This document shows, in pieces, positions 17,365 through 24,897 of a DNA stretch of 48,198 nucleotides (the first letter of the stretch is position 1; each line of letters begins with the position of its first letter). Under the pieces are notes generated by a model that saw nothing but the letters and a program-made list of their open reading frames with translations, was not told where the DNA came from and made no database searches. The stretch is taken from assembly GCA_019429185.1 (NCBI GenBank), contig JAHYJH010000013.1, forward strand, positions 1 to 48,198, written 5' to 3'. The position numbers were made by a program, and so were the translations under genes. The stretch comes from Vicingaceae bacterium (GTDB lineage Bacteria > Bacteroidota > Bacteroidia > Flavobacteriales_E > Vicingaceae).

Positions 17365-17555
17365 GTTACTACTCAGCTATTCATTATGCCACTGATTACA
17401 CACCACGGGTAGCATCAACACATTTTGAAAAAATAGATAAACTGTTGATAAATTTTCGCAGATTTCATACACAGATTTGATTTTTCTTTGAAAAATCTGT
17501 GTGAATATACGTAATCAGTGGCAAAGAGAAAAAAAATAAGTGACTGAGTAGTAAC
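17365..17555. repeat. Nested inverted-repeat element, about 191 nt
   Basis: Outer arms GTTACTACTCAG (17365-17376) and CTGAGTAGTAAC (17544-17555) are perfect inverted repeats. Inner arms GCCACTGATTAC (17388-17399) and GTAATCAGTGGC (17511-17522) are also perfect. An innermost hairpin forms around ACACAGATTT and AAAAATCTGTGT (about 17470-17501). It has no coding frame. The GCCACTGATTACACAGATT type of sequence recurs in Bacteroidota intergenic regions, so this looks like a non-coding dispersed element. Confidence 0.65.
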
Positions 17556-17570
17556 CAAAATTAAAGTAAC

Positions 17571-17606
17571 AAAGCCCTGACTGTTTTAAAACCGTCAGGG
17601 CTTTTT
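17571..17606. terminator. Bidirectional rho-independent terminator
   Basis: AAAGCCCTGAC (17571-17581) pairs with GTCAGGGCTTT (17594-17604), followed by further T on the plus strand and preceded by A-rich sequence. It is a G/C-rich stem with a short loop between convergent genes. Confidence 0.85.
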
Positions 17607-17614
17607 GCATAAAT

Positions 17615-17634
17615 AGTGTCTGTCTGTAAAGTCC
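17615..17634. repeat. Solo end of the MITE-like family
   Basis: AGTGTCTGTCTGTAAAGTCC matches the left terminal repeat of the elements at 36391 and 45559. No internal part or right end follows. Confidence 0.55.
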
Positions 17635-17658
17635 AACAAGGGGTCATGACCCCTTGTT
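17635..17658. terminator. Perfect 24-nt palindrome at a stop codon
   Basis: Arms AACAAGGGGTCA and TGACCCCTTGTT form a perfect palindrome that overlaps the first base of the stop codon of the minus-strand T9SS gene. The stem is strong, but no T-run follows on the minus strand. It may be an mRNA 3' stabiliser, with the terminator at 17571-17606 doing the terminating. Confidence 0.5.
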
Positions 17659-18425
17659 TATTGAGCAATCACAACTTTTTTATTAACAACACCTTCAGAT
17701 GTAGTAATTACCATTGTATAATTTCCTTTAGAAATTGTTGATACGTCAACAGAAATTTTACCTGAAATAGCATTTTCATTAGATTGAATAATTGTTTGTC
17801 CTAATAAATTTACTAAACGATAAGAAATTACTGTTACTGACGAAGCAATATCAATGTTTAAAATATGGGTTGCAGGATTAGGAAATAAACTAATTTTATT
17901 TTCTAAAGTAAGTTCATCAATAGAAACAGGAACTCCTTGCCAAAAGGCAACACCATTTTGAGTGCCATTACCAAAATAAGAATATGAAGGGTTTCCTGCT
18001 ACAAAATCACCCGTAGTCCATATTCCTTTAGTAACAGCTACACTTTCTTTAGCATTTCCAGCTGTTTTCCATTGAACATAATCTAACATATTGGCTGCAT
18101 TCGAAAATCCAGTGCCAGTTGTTCCAGGTATATATAAAGCTAAATCTCCTCCCGCTAAATTCATAGGAAACCCATTTAACCAAACTGTTTGTCCGCCCAT
18201 TAGAACTGCAGGACTTCCTCCAACTATATTAAGAGTTGAAATAGTCACGCAATTGGCTTGAGTACAAACAATATGCCCTGTGATGTCAACTGTTGTTGTT
18301 CCGAAATTTTTTATCATAAGCAACCCTTGACTAGGATCAGTTCCTAACAATCTAATTTGAGCAGTTGTGTTAAATGCTGTTCCAAGAAACAACATAATTA
18401 ATAATGATTGTAAAAGTTTTTTCAT
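17658..18425 (-). CDS. Secreted lamin-tail-like protein with a T9SS sorting domain
   Basis: A 255-residue protein: a signal peptide ending NTTAQ, a beta-sandwich region (about 24-165) whose pattern (MIKNFGTTTVDITGHIVC, LALYIPG, MLDYVQWKTAG) resembles lamin-tail domains, and a C-terminal sorting domain starting ISLFPNPATHILNI at about residue 180 with YRLVNLLGQTI and KGNYTMVI. This is type A T9SS cargo. The start is fixed by the signal peptide and by a well-placed promoter 30-60 nt upstream. Ligand and role are unknown; small lamin-tail cargo is common in this phylum. Confidence 0.82.
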   Translation of the reverse strand: MKKLLQSLLIMLFLGTAFNTTAQIRLLGTDPSQGLLMIKNFGTTTVDITGHIVCTQANCVTISTLNIVGGSPAVLMGGQTVWLNGFPMNLAGGDLALYIPGTTGTGFSNAANMLDYVQWKTAGNAKESVAVTKGIWTTGDFVAGNPSYSYFGNGTQNGVAFWQGVPVSIDELTLENKISLFPNPATHILNIDIASSVTVISYRLVNLLGQTIIQSNENAISGKISVDVSTISKGNYTMVITTSEGVVNKKVVIAQ

Positions 18426-18455
18426 ATTTATTTTTTTTAAAGGTTTATATTACGA

Positions 18456-18487
18456 CAAATGTATTAAAAAATACGATGAATAATCAA
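18456..18487 (-). promoter_or_regulatory. Promoter of the lamin-tail-like T9SS gene
   Basis: On the minus strand TTG (18487-18485), a 21-nt spacer and TACATTTG (18463-18456), an exact TAnnTTTG match. The predicted leader is about 25-30 nt. Confidence 0.55.
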
Positions 18488-18507
18488 TTTGTTAAGATTT
18501 AAAAAAA

Positions 18508-19500
18508 TTAAATCAATTCATTAGAATCTAAATCAACGTCTCCATACTTTTTTGTAGGCTTTTTCTTTGCAAAATCAGAAGTTCGAGTAGATTTAGTAAT
18601 TGTATCTGCTGCTAACAAACTCGATTGAATCTGTGTTTGCAAATCTCCAACTGTAGTTGGAGAATAAGGCATGAATATAGTATTTACACCTTGTTCAGCC
18701 AAACGGGCTACGGTATCATAATGTTGAGTCATAAACAACATATTCATTACTTGTTGCCCTGTAACACCCTCATCCATTGCCCCTTTCACTTCTTCAACCG
18801 ATTGTTTCATACCATTGGCTATTGCTATTCGTTGATTGGCAATACCAACCCCTTGTAATTGCTTACTTTCTGCTTCGGCTTCGGCAGCTTTTACCACTTT
18901 AATTTTTTCGGCTTCGGCATATTCTTTCGCTGCTTCTTTCATACGTTTAGCAGCATTAATTTCGTTCATTGCGTGTTTTACTTTTGCATCAGGATCAATA
19001 TCTGTGATAAGTGCTTTGATGATTTTAAACCCATATTCTTCCATAATATCAGCCAATTCTATTTGAACTGCTTTGGCTATTTTATCTTTTTCGCTAAAAA
19101 CATCATCTAAAAACATATTGGGTACTTCCGAACGAATAGAATCAAACACATAAGATTGTATTTGCCGAGCTGGATCATCAAATTTATAAAATGAAGTTTG
19201 GATTCCCTCTTTGCTTTCTACAACAAAATATTGAACAGAAACAACCAATCGAACAAAAACATCATCTTTAGTTTTGGTTTCCACATCAACAGGCAATTCC
19301 ATTACTTTTAGGTTTACCGAGCCCGCTTTTTTATCAATAATAGGAATTTTTAAGTTAAAACCTGCTGTTGCTACTCGTTGGAATTTACCAAATCGTTCAA
19401 TAATAATTGCTGTTTTTTGTTTTACTATAAAGAAAGCTCCTGAAAAGAATATTATAGCTATTGCAATATAAATAATTGGTGTAAATGATGCTGGATTCAT
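18508..19500 (-). CDS. SPFH/band 7 membrane-scaffold protein
   Basis: A 330-residue protein. One N-terminal transmembrane segment (about 8-27) is followed by an SPFH/band 7 domain (about 28-190, with IIIERFGKFQRVATAGFNLKIP), then an Ala/Glu/Lys-rich coiled coil (AAKRMKEAAKEYAEAEKIKV and on) and a C-terminal region with MPYSPTT. It belongs to the stomatin/HIR-like group that forms oligomers on membranes; a specific client cannot be predicted. It lies just downstream of pyrF on the same strand, with only 19 nt between. Confidence 0.85.
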   Translation of the reverse strand: MNPASFTPIIYIAIAIIFFSGAFFIVKQKTAIIIERFGKFQRVATAGFNLKIPIIDKKAGSVNLKVMELPVDVETKTKDDVFVRLVVSVQYFVVESKEGIQTSFYKFDDPARQIQSYVFDSIRSEVPNMFLDDVFSEKDKIAKAVQIELADIMEEYGFKIIKALITDIDPDAKVKHAMNEINAAKRMKEAAKEYAEAEKIKVVKAAEAEAESKQLQGVGIANQRIAIANGMKQSVEEVKGAMDEGVTGQQVMNMLFMTQHYDTVARLAEQGVNTIFMPYSPTTVGDLQTQIQSSLLAADTITKSTRTSDFAKKKPTKKYGDVDLDSNELI

Positions 19501-19519
19501 GTTTTTTTAAGTTTAGTTA

Positions 19520-20335
19520 TTAATATAAATTATTGTTCAACAAGATATGCATTTCTTCTTGAATTTTTTGTGTTTCAATACGAGATTTTTTAGCAAAATT
19601 TTTATCGTTTCCTGCATAGATAATTCCTCTTGAAGAATTAACTAACAAACCAACATCTTTGTTCATACCAAATTTACAAACTTCTGCTAATGAACCACCT
19701 TGAGCACCAACGCCAGGTACTAACAAAAAATTATCTGGTACAATTTTTCGTATTTCTTGTAACATTTCTGGTCGAGTTGCTCCTACTACATACATTAAAT
19801 TTTTATCATCTCCCCATTTTTTTGCTTGTTGAAGTACTTTTTCAAATAATTTTTCATTTTGTCCTTCAAAAAACTGAAAATCATCAGCTCCTTTATTTGA
19901 GGTTAATGCCAATAAAATAACCCATTTATTTTCAAAGGTTAAAAATGGTTTTACAGAATCTTCTCCCATGTAAGGAGCAACGGTAATGGCATCAAAATTC
20001 AATGTTTCAAAAAAGGCTTTGGCATACATAGTTGATGTATTTCCAATATCTCCTCTTTTTGCATCGGCAATTGTAAAATGCTCTTTGGGGATATATTCCA
20101 ATGTTTTTTGGAGTGCTTCCCAGCCTTTTGTACCATAAACTTCATAAAAAGCAGTATTGGGTTTATAAGCTACACATAAATCATACGTAGCATCAATAAT
20201 TTGCTTGTTAAATTCAAAAATGGGGTCTTTTTCTTTTAAAAGATGTGCTGGAATTTTGGTTAAATCAGGGTCTAATCCTACACACAAAAAAGATTGTTTG
20301 CTTTTTATTTGATTGATTAGTTCTTGTTTTGTCAT
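19520..20335 (-). CDS. pyrF: Orotidine 5'-phosphate decarboxylase
   Basis: A 271-residue enzyme converting OMP to UMP, the last step of de novo pyrimidine synthesis. [11 protein letters not shown] lies near the N-terminus and the catalytic [11 protein letters not shown] starts at Asp91. The length and motif are those of the type 2 (longer) PyrF group. The phosphate-binding region [10 protein letters not shown] is near residue 205. It is third in the purM-prfA-pyrF run. The 80-nt gap from prfA contains a short CACAGTCTTCA direct repeat but no clear promoter. Confidence 0.95.
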   Translation of the reverse strand: MTKQELINQIKSKQSFLCVGLDPDLTKIPAHLLKEKDPIFEFNKQIIDATYDLCVAYKPNTAFYEVYGTKGWEALQKTLEYIPKEHFTIADAKRGDIGNTSTMYAKAFFETLNFDAITVAPYMGEDSVKPFLTFENKWVILLALTSNKGADDFQFFEGQNEKLFEKVLQQAKKWGDDKNLMYVVGATRPEMLQEIRKIVPDNFLLVPGVGAQGGSLAEVCKFGMNKDVGLLVNSSRGIIYAGNDKNFAKKSRIETQKIQEEMHILLNNNLY

Positions 20336-20415
20336 TGATTATTTTTTAATTTACAGTCTTCAGTTCACAGTCTTCAAAATTTTCAATTAGCCATTTTCAA
20401 TTATTACTTATCACA

Positions 20416-21495
20416 TCAAACAACACCTGCTTGTAATTTTTCGGCATTTTCTGCCAATTTTAATGCCTGAATTATCTCATCAATATCTCCTGCAACAATA
20501 GCATCTAAATTATATAATGTTAATCCTATTCGGTGGTCGGTTACTCTTCCTTGCGGATAGTTATAGGTTCTAATTTTAGCTGATCTATCTCCTGTTGAAA
20601 TTTGTGATTTTCGTTCGGCAGCTCGGGCTTGTTCTCTTTTAATCACTTCTGCTTCGTAAAGTTTTGTCCGTAAAGCCGTCATTGCCATTTCGTAATTTTT
20701 CAGTTGCGAACGAGCAACTTGACGTTCAATTACAATCCCTGTTGGGATATGTGTTAAACGAACTGCGGTTTCCACTTTATTTACATTTTGACCTCCTGCA
20801 CCTCCAGAACGGTAGGTATCACGTTTTATATCGTCTTTTCTTATTTCAATATCCACTTCTTCAGCTTCGGGCAAAACAGCTACTGTAACAGCAGAAGTAT
20901 GAACCCTACCTTGTGTTTCTGTTTGTGGAACGCGTTGCACACGATGTACTCCCGATTCAAATTTCAAAATTCCATATACATCTTCTCCTTGTACTGAAAA
21001 TGAAATTTCTTTATAGCCTCCAGCAGTTCCTTCATTTAATGATAAAATTTCGGTAGTCCAACCTTTTTTTTCGATGTATTTTGAGTACATCTTAAACAAA
21101 TCACCTACAAAAATAGATGCTTCATCACCGCCTGTTCCTGCTCTTATTTCCACAATAGAATTTTTGCTATCTTCCTCATCCTTAGGAACTATCATTAATT
21201 TAATTTGTTCTTCTAACTTTTCTTGTTCCTCAGTTAATGTTTCAACCTCAGCTTTTGCCATATCAACAAACTCCTTATCTGTTTCTGTTTTTAGCAATTC
21301 TTTAGATGAAGCTATGTTATCAAGAACTCCTTTATATTTTTTGTATAAAACGATTATTTCCTCTAAATCTTTATATTCTTTATTCAATTTCACATACCGT
21401 TTCATATCAGAAACAATTTCAGGATCAACAATTTGTTCGCTTATCTGATCGTATCTAATGTTTATGGCTTCTAATTTTTTTAATAAACTACTCAT
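20416..21495 (-). CDS. prfA: Peptide chain release factor 1
   Basis: A 359-residue class I release factor that ends translation at UAA and UAG. The GGQ motif lies in SGGAGGQNVNKVET near residue 230. The preceding GVHRVQRVPQTETQGRVHTS and the codon-recognition domain are typical for RF1. The N-terminal helical domain begins at MSSLLKKLEAINIRY. It starts 8 nt after the purM stop, so the two are co-transcribed. A separate RF2 gene is expected elsewhere for UGA. Confidence 0.96.
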   Translation of the reverse strand: MSSLLKKLEAINIRYDQISEQIVDPEIVSDMKRYVKLNKEYKDLEEIIVLYKKYKGVLDNIASSKELLKTETDKEFVDMAKAEVETLTEEQEKLEEQIKLMIVPKDEEDSKNSIVEIRAGTGGDEASIFVGDLFKMYSKYIEKKGWTTEILSLNEGTAGGYKEISFSVQGEDVYGILKFESGVHRVQRVPQTETQGRVHTSAVTVAVLPEAEEVDIEIRKDDIKRDTYRSGGAGGQNVNKVETAVRLTHIPTGIVIERQVARSQLKNYEMAMTALRTKLYEAEVIKREQARAAERKSQISTGDRSAKIRTYNYPQGRVTDHRIGLTLYNLDAIVAGDIDEIIQALKLAENAEKLQAGVV

Positions 21496-21503
21496 TGTTG
21501 TAT

Positions 21504-22676
21504 TTAATGGTAAATAAATTCACCATAAGGGCTTTTTATTGTTAATTTTTTTTCTCCTTTTGCAACTACTTTTCCTATAATTTGGGCATCAACATTAAAT
21601 GATTTTGAAATAGCAATAATTTCATCGGCCAACATTTCATCAACATATAATTCCATACGGTGTCCCATATTAAATACCTTGTACATCTCTTTCCAATCAG
21701 TTTCAGATTGTTCTTTAATAAGTTTAAACAAAGGTGGAATTTCGAATAAATTATCTTTTACAATATGTAAATCATCAACAAAATGAAGGATTTTTGTTTG
21801 TGCACCGCCACTACAATGCACAATGCCATCTATTTTCCCTGCAAACTTTTCTAAAATGGCTTTTACAATTGGAGCATAGGTTCGTGTTGGTGATAAAACT
21901 AACTTTCCAGCATCAAGTGTAGAACCATCAACCTTGTCTGTTAACTTTTTCCCTCCACAATAGACTAACTCGGTTGGGATATTATTATCGTAGGTTTCAG
22001 GATATTTTTCGGAAATAGTTTTATCAAATACATCATGACGAGCTGAAGTTAATCCATTACTTCCCATGCCTCCATTATATTCCTTTTCATAAGTTGCTTG
22101 TCCAAAAGAAGCCAATCCAACAATCACATTTCCTACCTTAATGTTTGCATTATCAATCACATCAGCCTTTTTCATTCGGCAAGTAACGGTTGAATCAACA
22201 ATTATGGTTCTTACTAAATCGCCTACATCGGCTGTTTCACCTCCTGTAGAATAAATTCCAATGCCTTGCTTTCTCAATTCGGCAAGAATTTCTTCTGTAC
22301 CATTAATTATTTCAGCAATAACAACTCCTGGAATTAAATTTTTATTTCTACCTATGGTTGATGAAATTAAGATGTTATCTGTTGCTCCAACACAAATTAA
22401 ATCATCTAAATTCATCACAATTGCATCTTGGGCGATGCCTTTCCAAACAGATACATCGCCTGTTTCTTTCCAATAGGCATAAGCCAATGCTGATTTTGTA
22501 CCAGCTCCATCTGCATGCATAATAATACAATGCTCGTTACTTCCTGTTAATGTATCGGGAACAATTTTGCAAAATGCTTTAGGAAAAAGTCCTTTATTAA
22601 TGTTTTGAATTGCTTGATGTACATCTTCTTTGGAAGCTGAAACACCTCTTTGCATGTATTTTTCTGATTTGCTCAT
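21504..22676 (-). CDS. purM: Phosphoribosylformylglycinamidine cyclo-ligase (AIR synthase)
   Basis: A 390-residue enzyme of the PurM/AIR synthase superfamily making aminoimidazole ribotide, the fifth step of purine synthesis. Recognised by the opening YMQRGVSASKEDVHQAI, HADGAGTKSALAY, the metal/ATP region AQDAIVMNLDDLICVGATDN, and the glycine-rich GIYSTGGETADVGDLVRTI. It is longer than the roughly 345-residue enterobacterial enzyme, matching the Bacteroidota form. It heads the purM-prfA-pyrF run and follows a terminator. Confidence 0.92.
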   Translation of the reverse strand: MSKSEKYMQRGVSASKEDVHQAIQNINKGLFPKAFCKIVPDTLTGSNEHCIIMHADGAGTKSALAYAYWKETGDVSVWKGIAQDAIVMNLDDLICVGATDNILISSTIGRNKNLIPGVVIAEIINGTEEILAELRKQGIGIYSTGGETADVGDLVRTIIVDSTVTCRMKKADVIDNANIKVGNVIVGLASFGQATYEKEYNGGMGSNGLTSARHDVFDKTISEKYPETYDNNIPTELVYCGGKKLTDKVDGSTLDAGKLVLSPTRTYAPIVKAILEKFAGKIDGIVHCSGGAQTKILHFVDDLHIVKDNLFEIPPLFKLIKEQSETDWKEMYKVFNMGHRMELYVDEMLADEIIAISKSFNVDAQIIGKVVAKGEKKLTIKSPYGEFIYH

Positions 22677-22701
22677 GTTTTAAACACTATGTTAAGGGTA
22701 T

Positions 22702-22740
22702 AAAAAAAGCATCCAACTAATTTAATCGGATGCTTTTTTT
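22702..22740 (-). terminator. Rho-independent terminator of the PorE-like gene
   Basis: AAAAAAAGCATCC (22702-22714) pairs with GGATGCTTTTTTT (22728-22740). The stem ends in a T-run on the minus strand, 15 nt past the stop at 22755, and insulates purM. Confidence 0.88.
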
Positions 22741-22754
22741 AGTATGTTATTTAT

Positions 22755-24758
22755 CTAATTACTTGGTGCTTCTTCTGGTGCAGGATTTTTAGGTACAAAA
22801 TCCGTGCTTAACACTTTAAAATCAGTTCTTCTATTTCGTTGATGTGCTTCTTCTTTCTCTTCTTTAGTTTTCAAAGCATTAATGTATTTTTCATTTAATA
22901 AAGTTCCATCAGGCATTTTTAATGGCTCTTCTTCACCCATACCTTTAGCTACAATTCTATCAGGATCAACACCTTTTTCTTTCACTAAGTAATCCACACA
23001 AGATTGAGCTCTTTTTTGTGAAAGCACCATATTGTTTTTATTACTTCCTCTAAAATCGGTATGCGAACGTAACTGAATAATAATTGTTGGGTTTTCTACC
23101 ATTACGTTATATAAGAAATTCAACGAATCTTTAGAGTTTGGCAATAAATCCCATTTCGTATATTCATACTCAATTAAAGGTAATTTTATAACTGTATTTA
23201 TAACTGGTTGAAGGTTATATTCGTGATTAAAAGTTTTTGAAGCTTTAAGACCAACGGTAGTTTCTTTACCTTTTGCAATCAAATAATCTTTTTTTGTTAC
23301 AACTAATGAATAAGATGTGTTAGGGTTAATGTAACGAGCACTTCCATTTTCTGCAAAAGTAAAGTTACCAGAAGCGTCAGAAGTAACTTCTGCACTACTT
23401 CCATCCGTTCCAATTAATTTAATGGTTGCATTTGCCAACGGTTCAGAAGTTTCTAAATCTTTTACGATACCATTAATTGCATATAACATTGGAGGAAGAT
23501 AAAATTCCCAAATATCATCTCCACCTTTACCACCTTCACGACTAGTAGTAAAAAAGCCTCTATCTTTATCTTCTTCGAAAACGATTCCAAAATCATGCCC
23601 TGCTGAGTTCATTGGTGATTTTAAGTTTTCAACTTTACCCCATTGATTTACGCCTTTGCTTTCTGCTTTAAACAAATCTAACCCTCCCATTCCAGGATGA
23701 CCATTTGATGCAAAATACAACTCTCCATTAAATCTAACATAAGGAAACATTTCATCTCCTGATGTGTTGATTTCTGCTCCTAAATTAACTGGTTCTGACC
23801 AAGTTTTTGCTTTTGTATTATAAGTAATATACCATAAATCTTTCCCTCCTTGTCCGCCAGGCATATCAGAAGCAAATATTAATGTTGATTCATCATTAGA
23901 GATTGCAGGATGACCTATAGCAAAAGTGTCAGATGCAATTGGAATTAATTCTGCATCACCCCATTTTTGACCAGATTTTTTTGCAGTAAAAATACTACAT
24001 CCCATAATGCCGTTTTTTTCCACACCACAACGTGTAAAATAAATTTGATTTTTTTTCTCATTTAAAACTGAAGCTCCTTCTTCTGCTGGTGAATTAATCG
24101 TTTCATTTAGAGGAGTTGGTTCACTCCATTTTCCTTTTTTATCTCTTTTTGTAGCATAAATATCAGAAAAATTCATTCCTGTAACATCTGAAATTGAAGC
24201 TCCTGTTGAACCTTGTCTTGTTGAAGTAAAATATAATTCTTCACCTTTTTTATCGGCAAACACAGGAGAAAAATCATAATCTTCAGAATTAATTTGAGGC
24301 ATTGGAGTTACAATGATTCTTGTAGGTTCATCCAACCATTTCTTTGCACTTTCACATGATTTAATACCTACATCAGCTCTTTTGTCTCCAGGAACAGCGG
24401 CTTTATATTTACCATATTCAACTATTGCATCTTCATACCTGCCTTCCGATTTATAAACATCTGCAATGTATAAATAAGCCAACGGATTATCATGTTTTGC
24501 TTTTATTGCTTTTTCATACCAAACAGCGGCTTGTTTTCCGTCATTTTTTAAACGGTAGCACTCTCCTATTTGAAAAAGTATCTCTGATTTGTTTTCGTTT
24601 TTACTTTCTTTAGTATAAGCTTTCTTATACATTTCTATTGCTTGATAGTATTTATATCCACTAAAGGCAACATCTGCTTCATTTTTATAGTCTTTTTGAG
24701 CGTTAGCAGTAAAGCCTATTGCAGTAATCATAAATAAAGTAGCTAATATTTTTCTCAT
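22755..24758 (-). CDS. PorE-like TPR/PD40/OmpA envelope protein
   Basis: A 667-residue protein. A signal peptide (ends GFTANAQ) is followed by TPR repeats (about 25-130), a PD40/WD40-like beta-propeller (about 150-400, blades such as DEMFPYVRFNGELYFASNG and GGLDLFKAES), a carboxypeptidase-regulatory-like domain (about 435-520, starting INGIVKDLETSEPLANATIK), and an OmpA C-terminal domain (about 550-655, with RSHTDFRGSNKNNMVLSQKR) that binds peptidoglycan. The domain order equals PorE of the Porphyromonas gingivalis T9SS, but the signal is not a clear lipobox. Many Bacteroidota have several such paralogues, so a T9SS role is only possible. Transcribed from its own promoter. Confidence 0.85.
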   Translation of the reverse strand: MRKILATLFMITAIGFTANAQKDYKNEADVAFSGYKYYQAIEMYKKAYTKESKNENKSEILFQIGECYRLKNDGKQAAVWYEKAIKAKHDNPLAYLYIADVYKSEGRYEDAIVEYGKYKAAVPGDKRADVGIKSCESAKKWLDEPTRIIVTPMPQINSEDYDFSPVFADKKGEELYFTSTRQGSTGASISDVTGMNFSDIYATKRDKKGKWSEPTPLNETINSPAEEGASVLNEKKNQIYFTRCGVEKNGIMGCSIFTAKKSGQKWGDAELIPIASDTFAIGHPAISNDESTLIFASDMPGGQGGKDLWYITYNTKAKTWSEPVNLGAEINTSGDEMFPYVRFNGELYFASNGHPGMGGLDLFKAESKGVNQWGKVENLKSPMNSAGHDFGIVFEEDKDRGFFTTSREGGKGGDDIWEFYLPPMLYAINGIVKDLETSEPLANATIKLIGTDGSSAEVTSDASGNFTFAENGSARYINPNTSYSLVVTKKDYLIAKGKETTVGLKASKTFNHEYNLQPVINTVIKLPLIEYEYTKWDLLPNSKDSLNFLYNVMVENPTIIIQLRSHTDFRGSNKNNMVLSQKRAQSCVDYLVKEKGVDPDRIVAKGMGEEEPLKMPDGTLLNEKYINALKTKEEKEEAHQRNRRTDFKVLSTDFVPKNPAPEEAPSN

Positions 24759-24835
24759 ATTTTTAATAATTTTATTCTTTTTAGAATTTTGGCTAAAATA
24801 ACTATTTATTCGATATAAATCAAAATTAAGTCAGA

Positions 24836-24867
24836 CAAAAATAGCATATTTTTTTTATTTTCTAACA
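24836..24867 (-). promoter_or_regulatory. Promoter of the PorE-like gene
   Basis: On the minus strand TTG (24867-24865), a 21-nt spacer and TATTTTTG (24843-24836). The leader would be about 70 nt. A second TAnnTTTG-like sequence (TAATTTTG) lies 12 nt downstream. Confidence 0.45.
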
Positions 24868-24897
24868 ATTCTTTAATTTATTTACAATCATTATTTT

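Larger units (their letters stand above)
17355..17657. other. Convergent intergenic region, no gene
   Basis: This 303-nt stretch lies between two convergent T9SS cargo genes. It contains the nested inverted-repeat element, a bidirectional terminator (17571-17606), a solo MITE-like end (17615-17634) and a perfect palindrome at the stop codon of the minus-strand gene. Confidence 0.8.

Noticed and set aside
18625-19471. Plus-strand frames opposite the SPFH gene
   Set aside because: Antisense shadows of a well-supported gene.
22755-24758. Naming the OmpA-family gene porE
   Set aside because: The domain order fits PorE, but several paralogues of this architecture exist per genome, no clear lipobox is seen and no T9SS genes adjoin, so the symbol was withheld.
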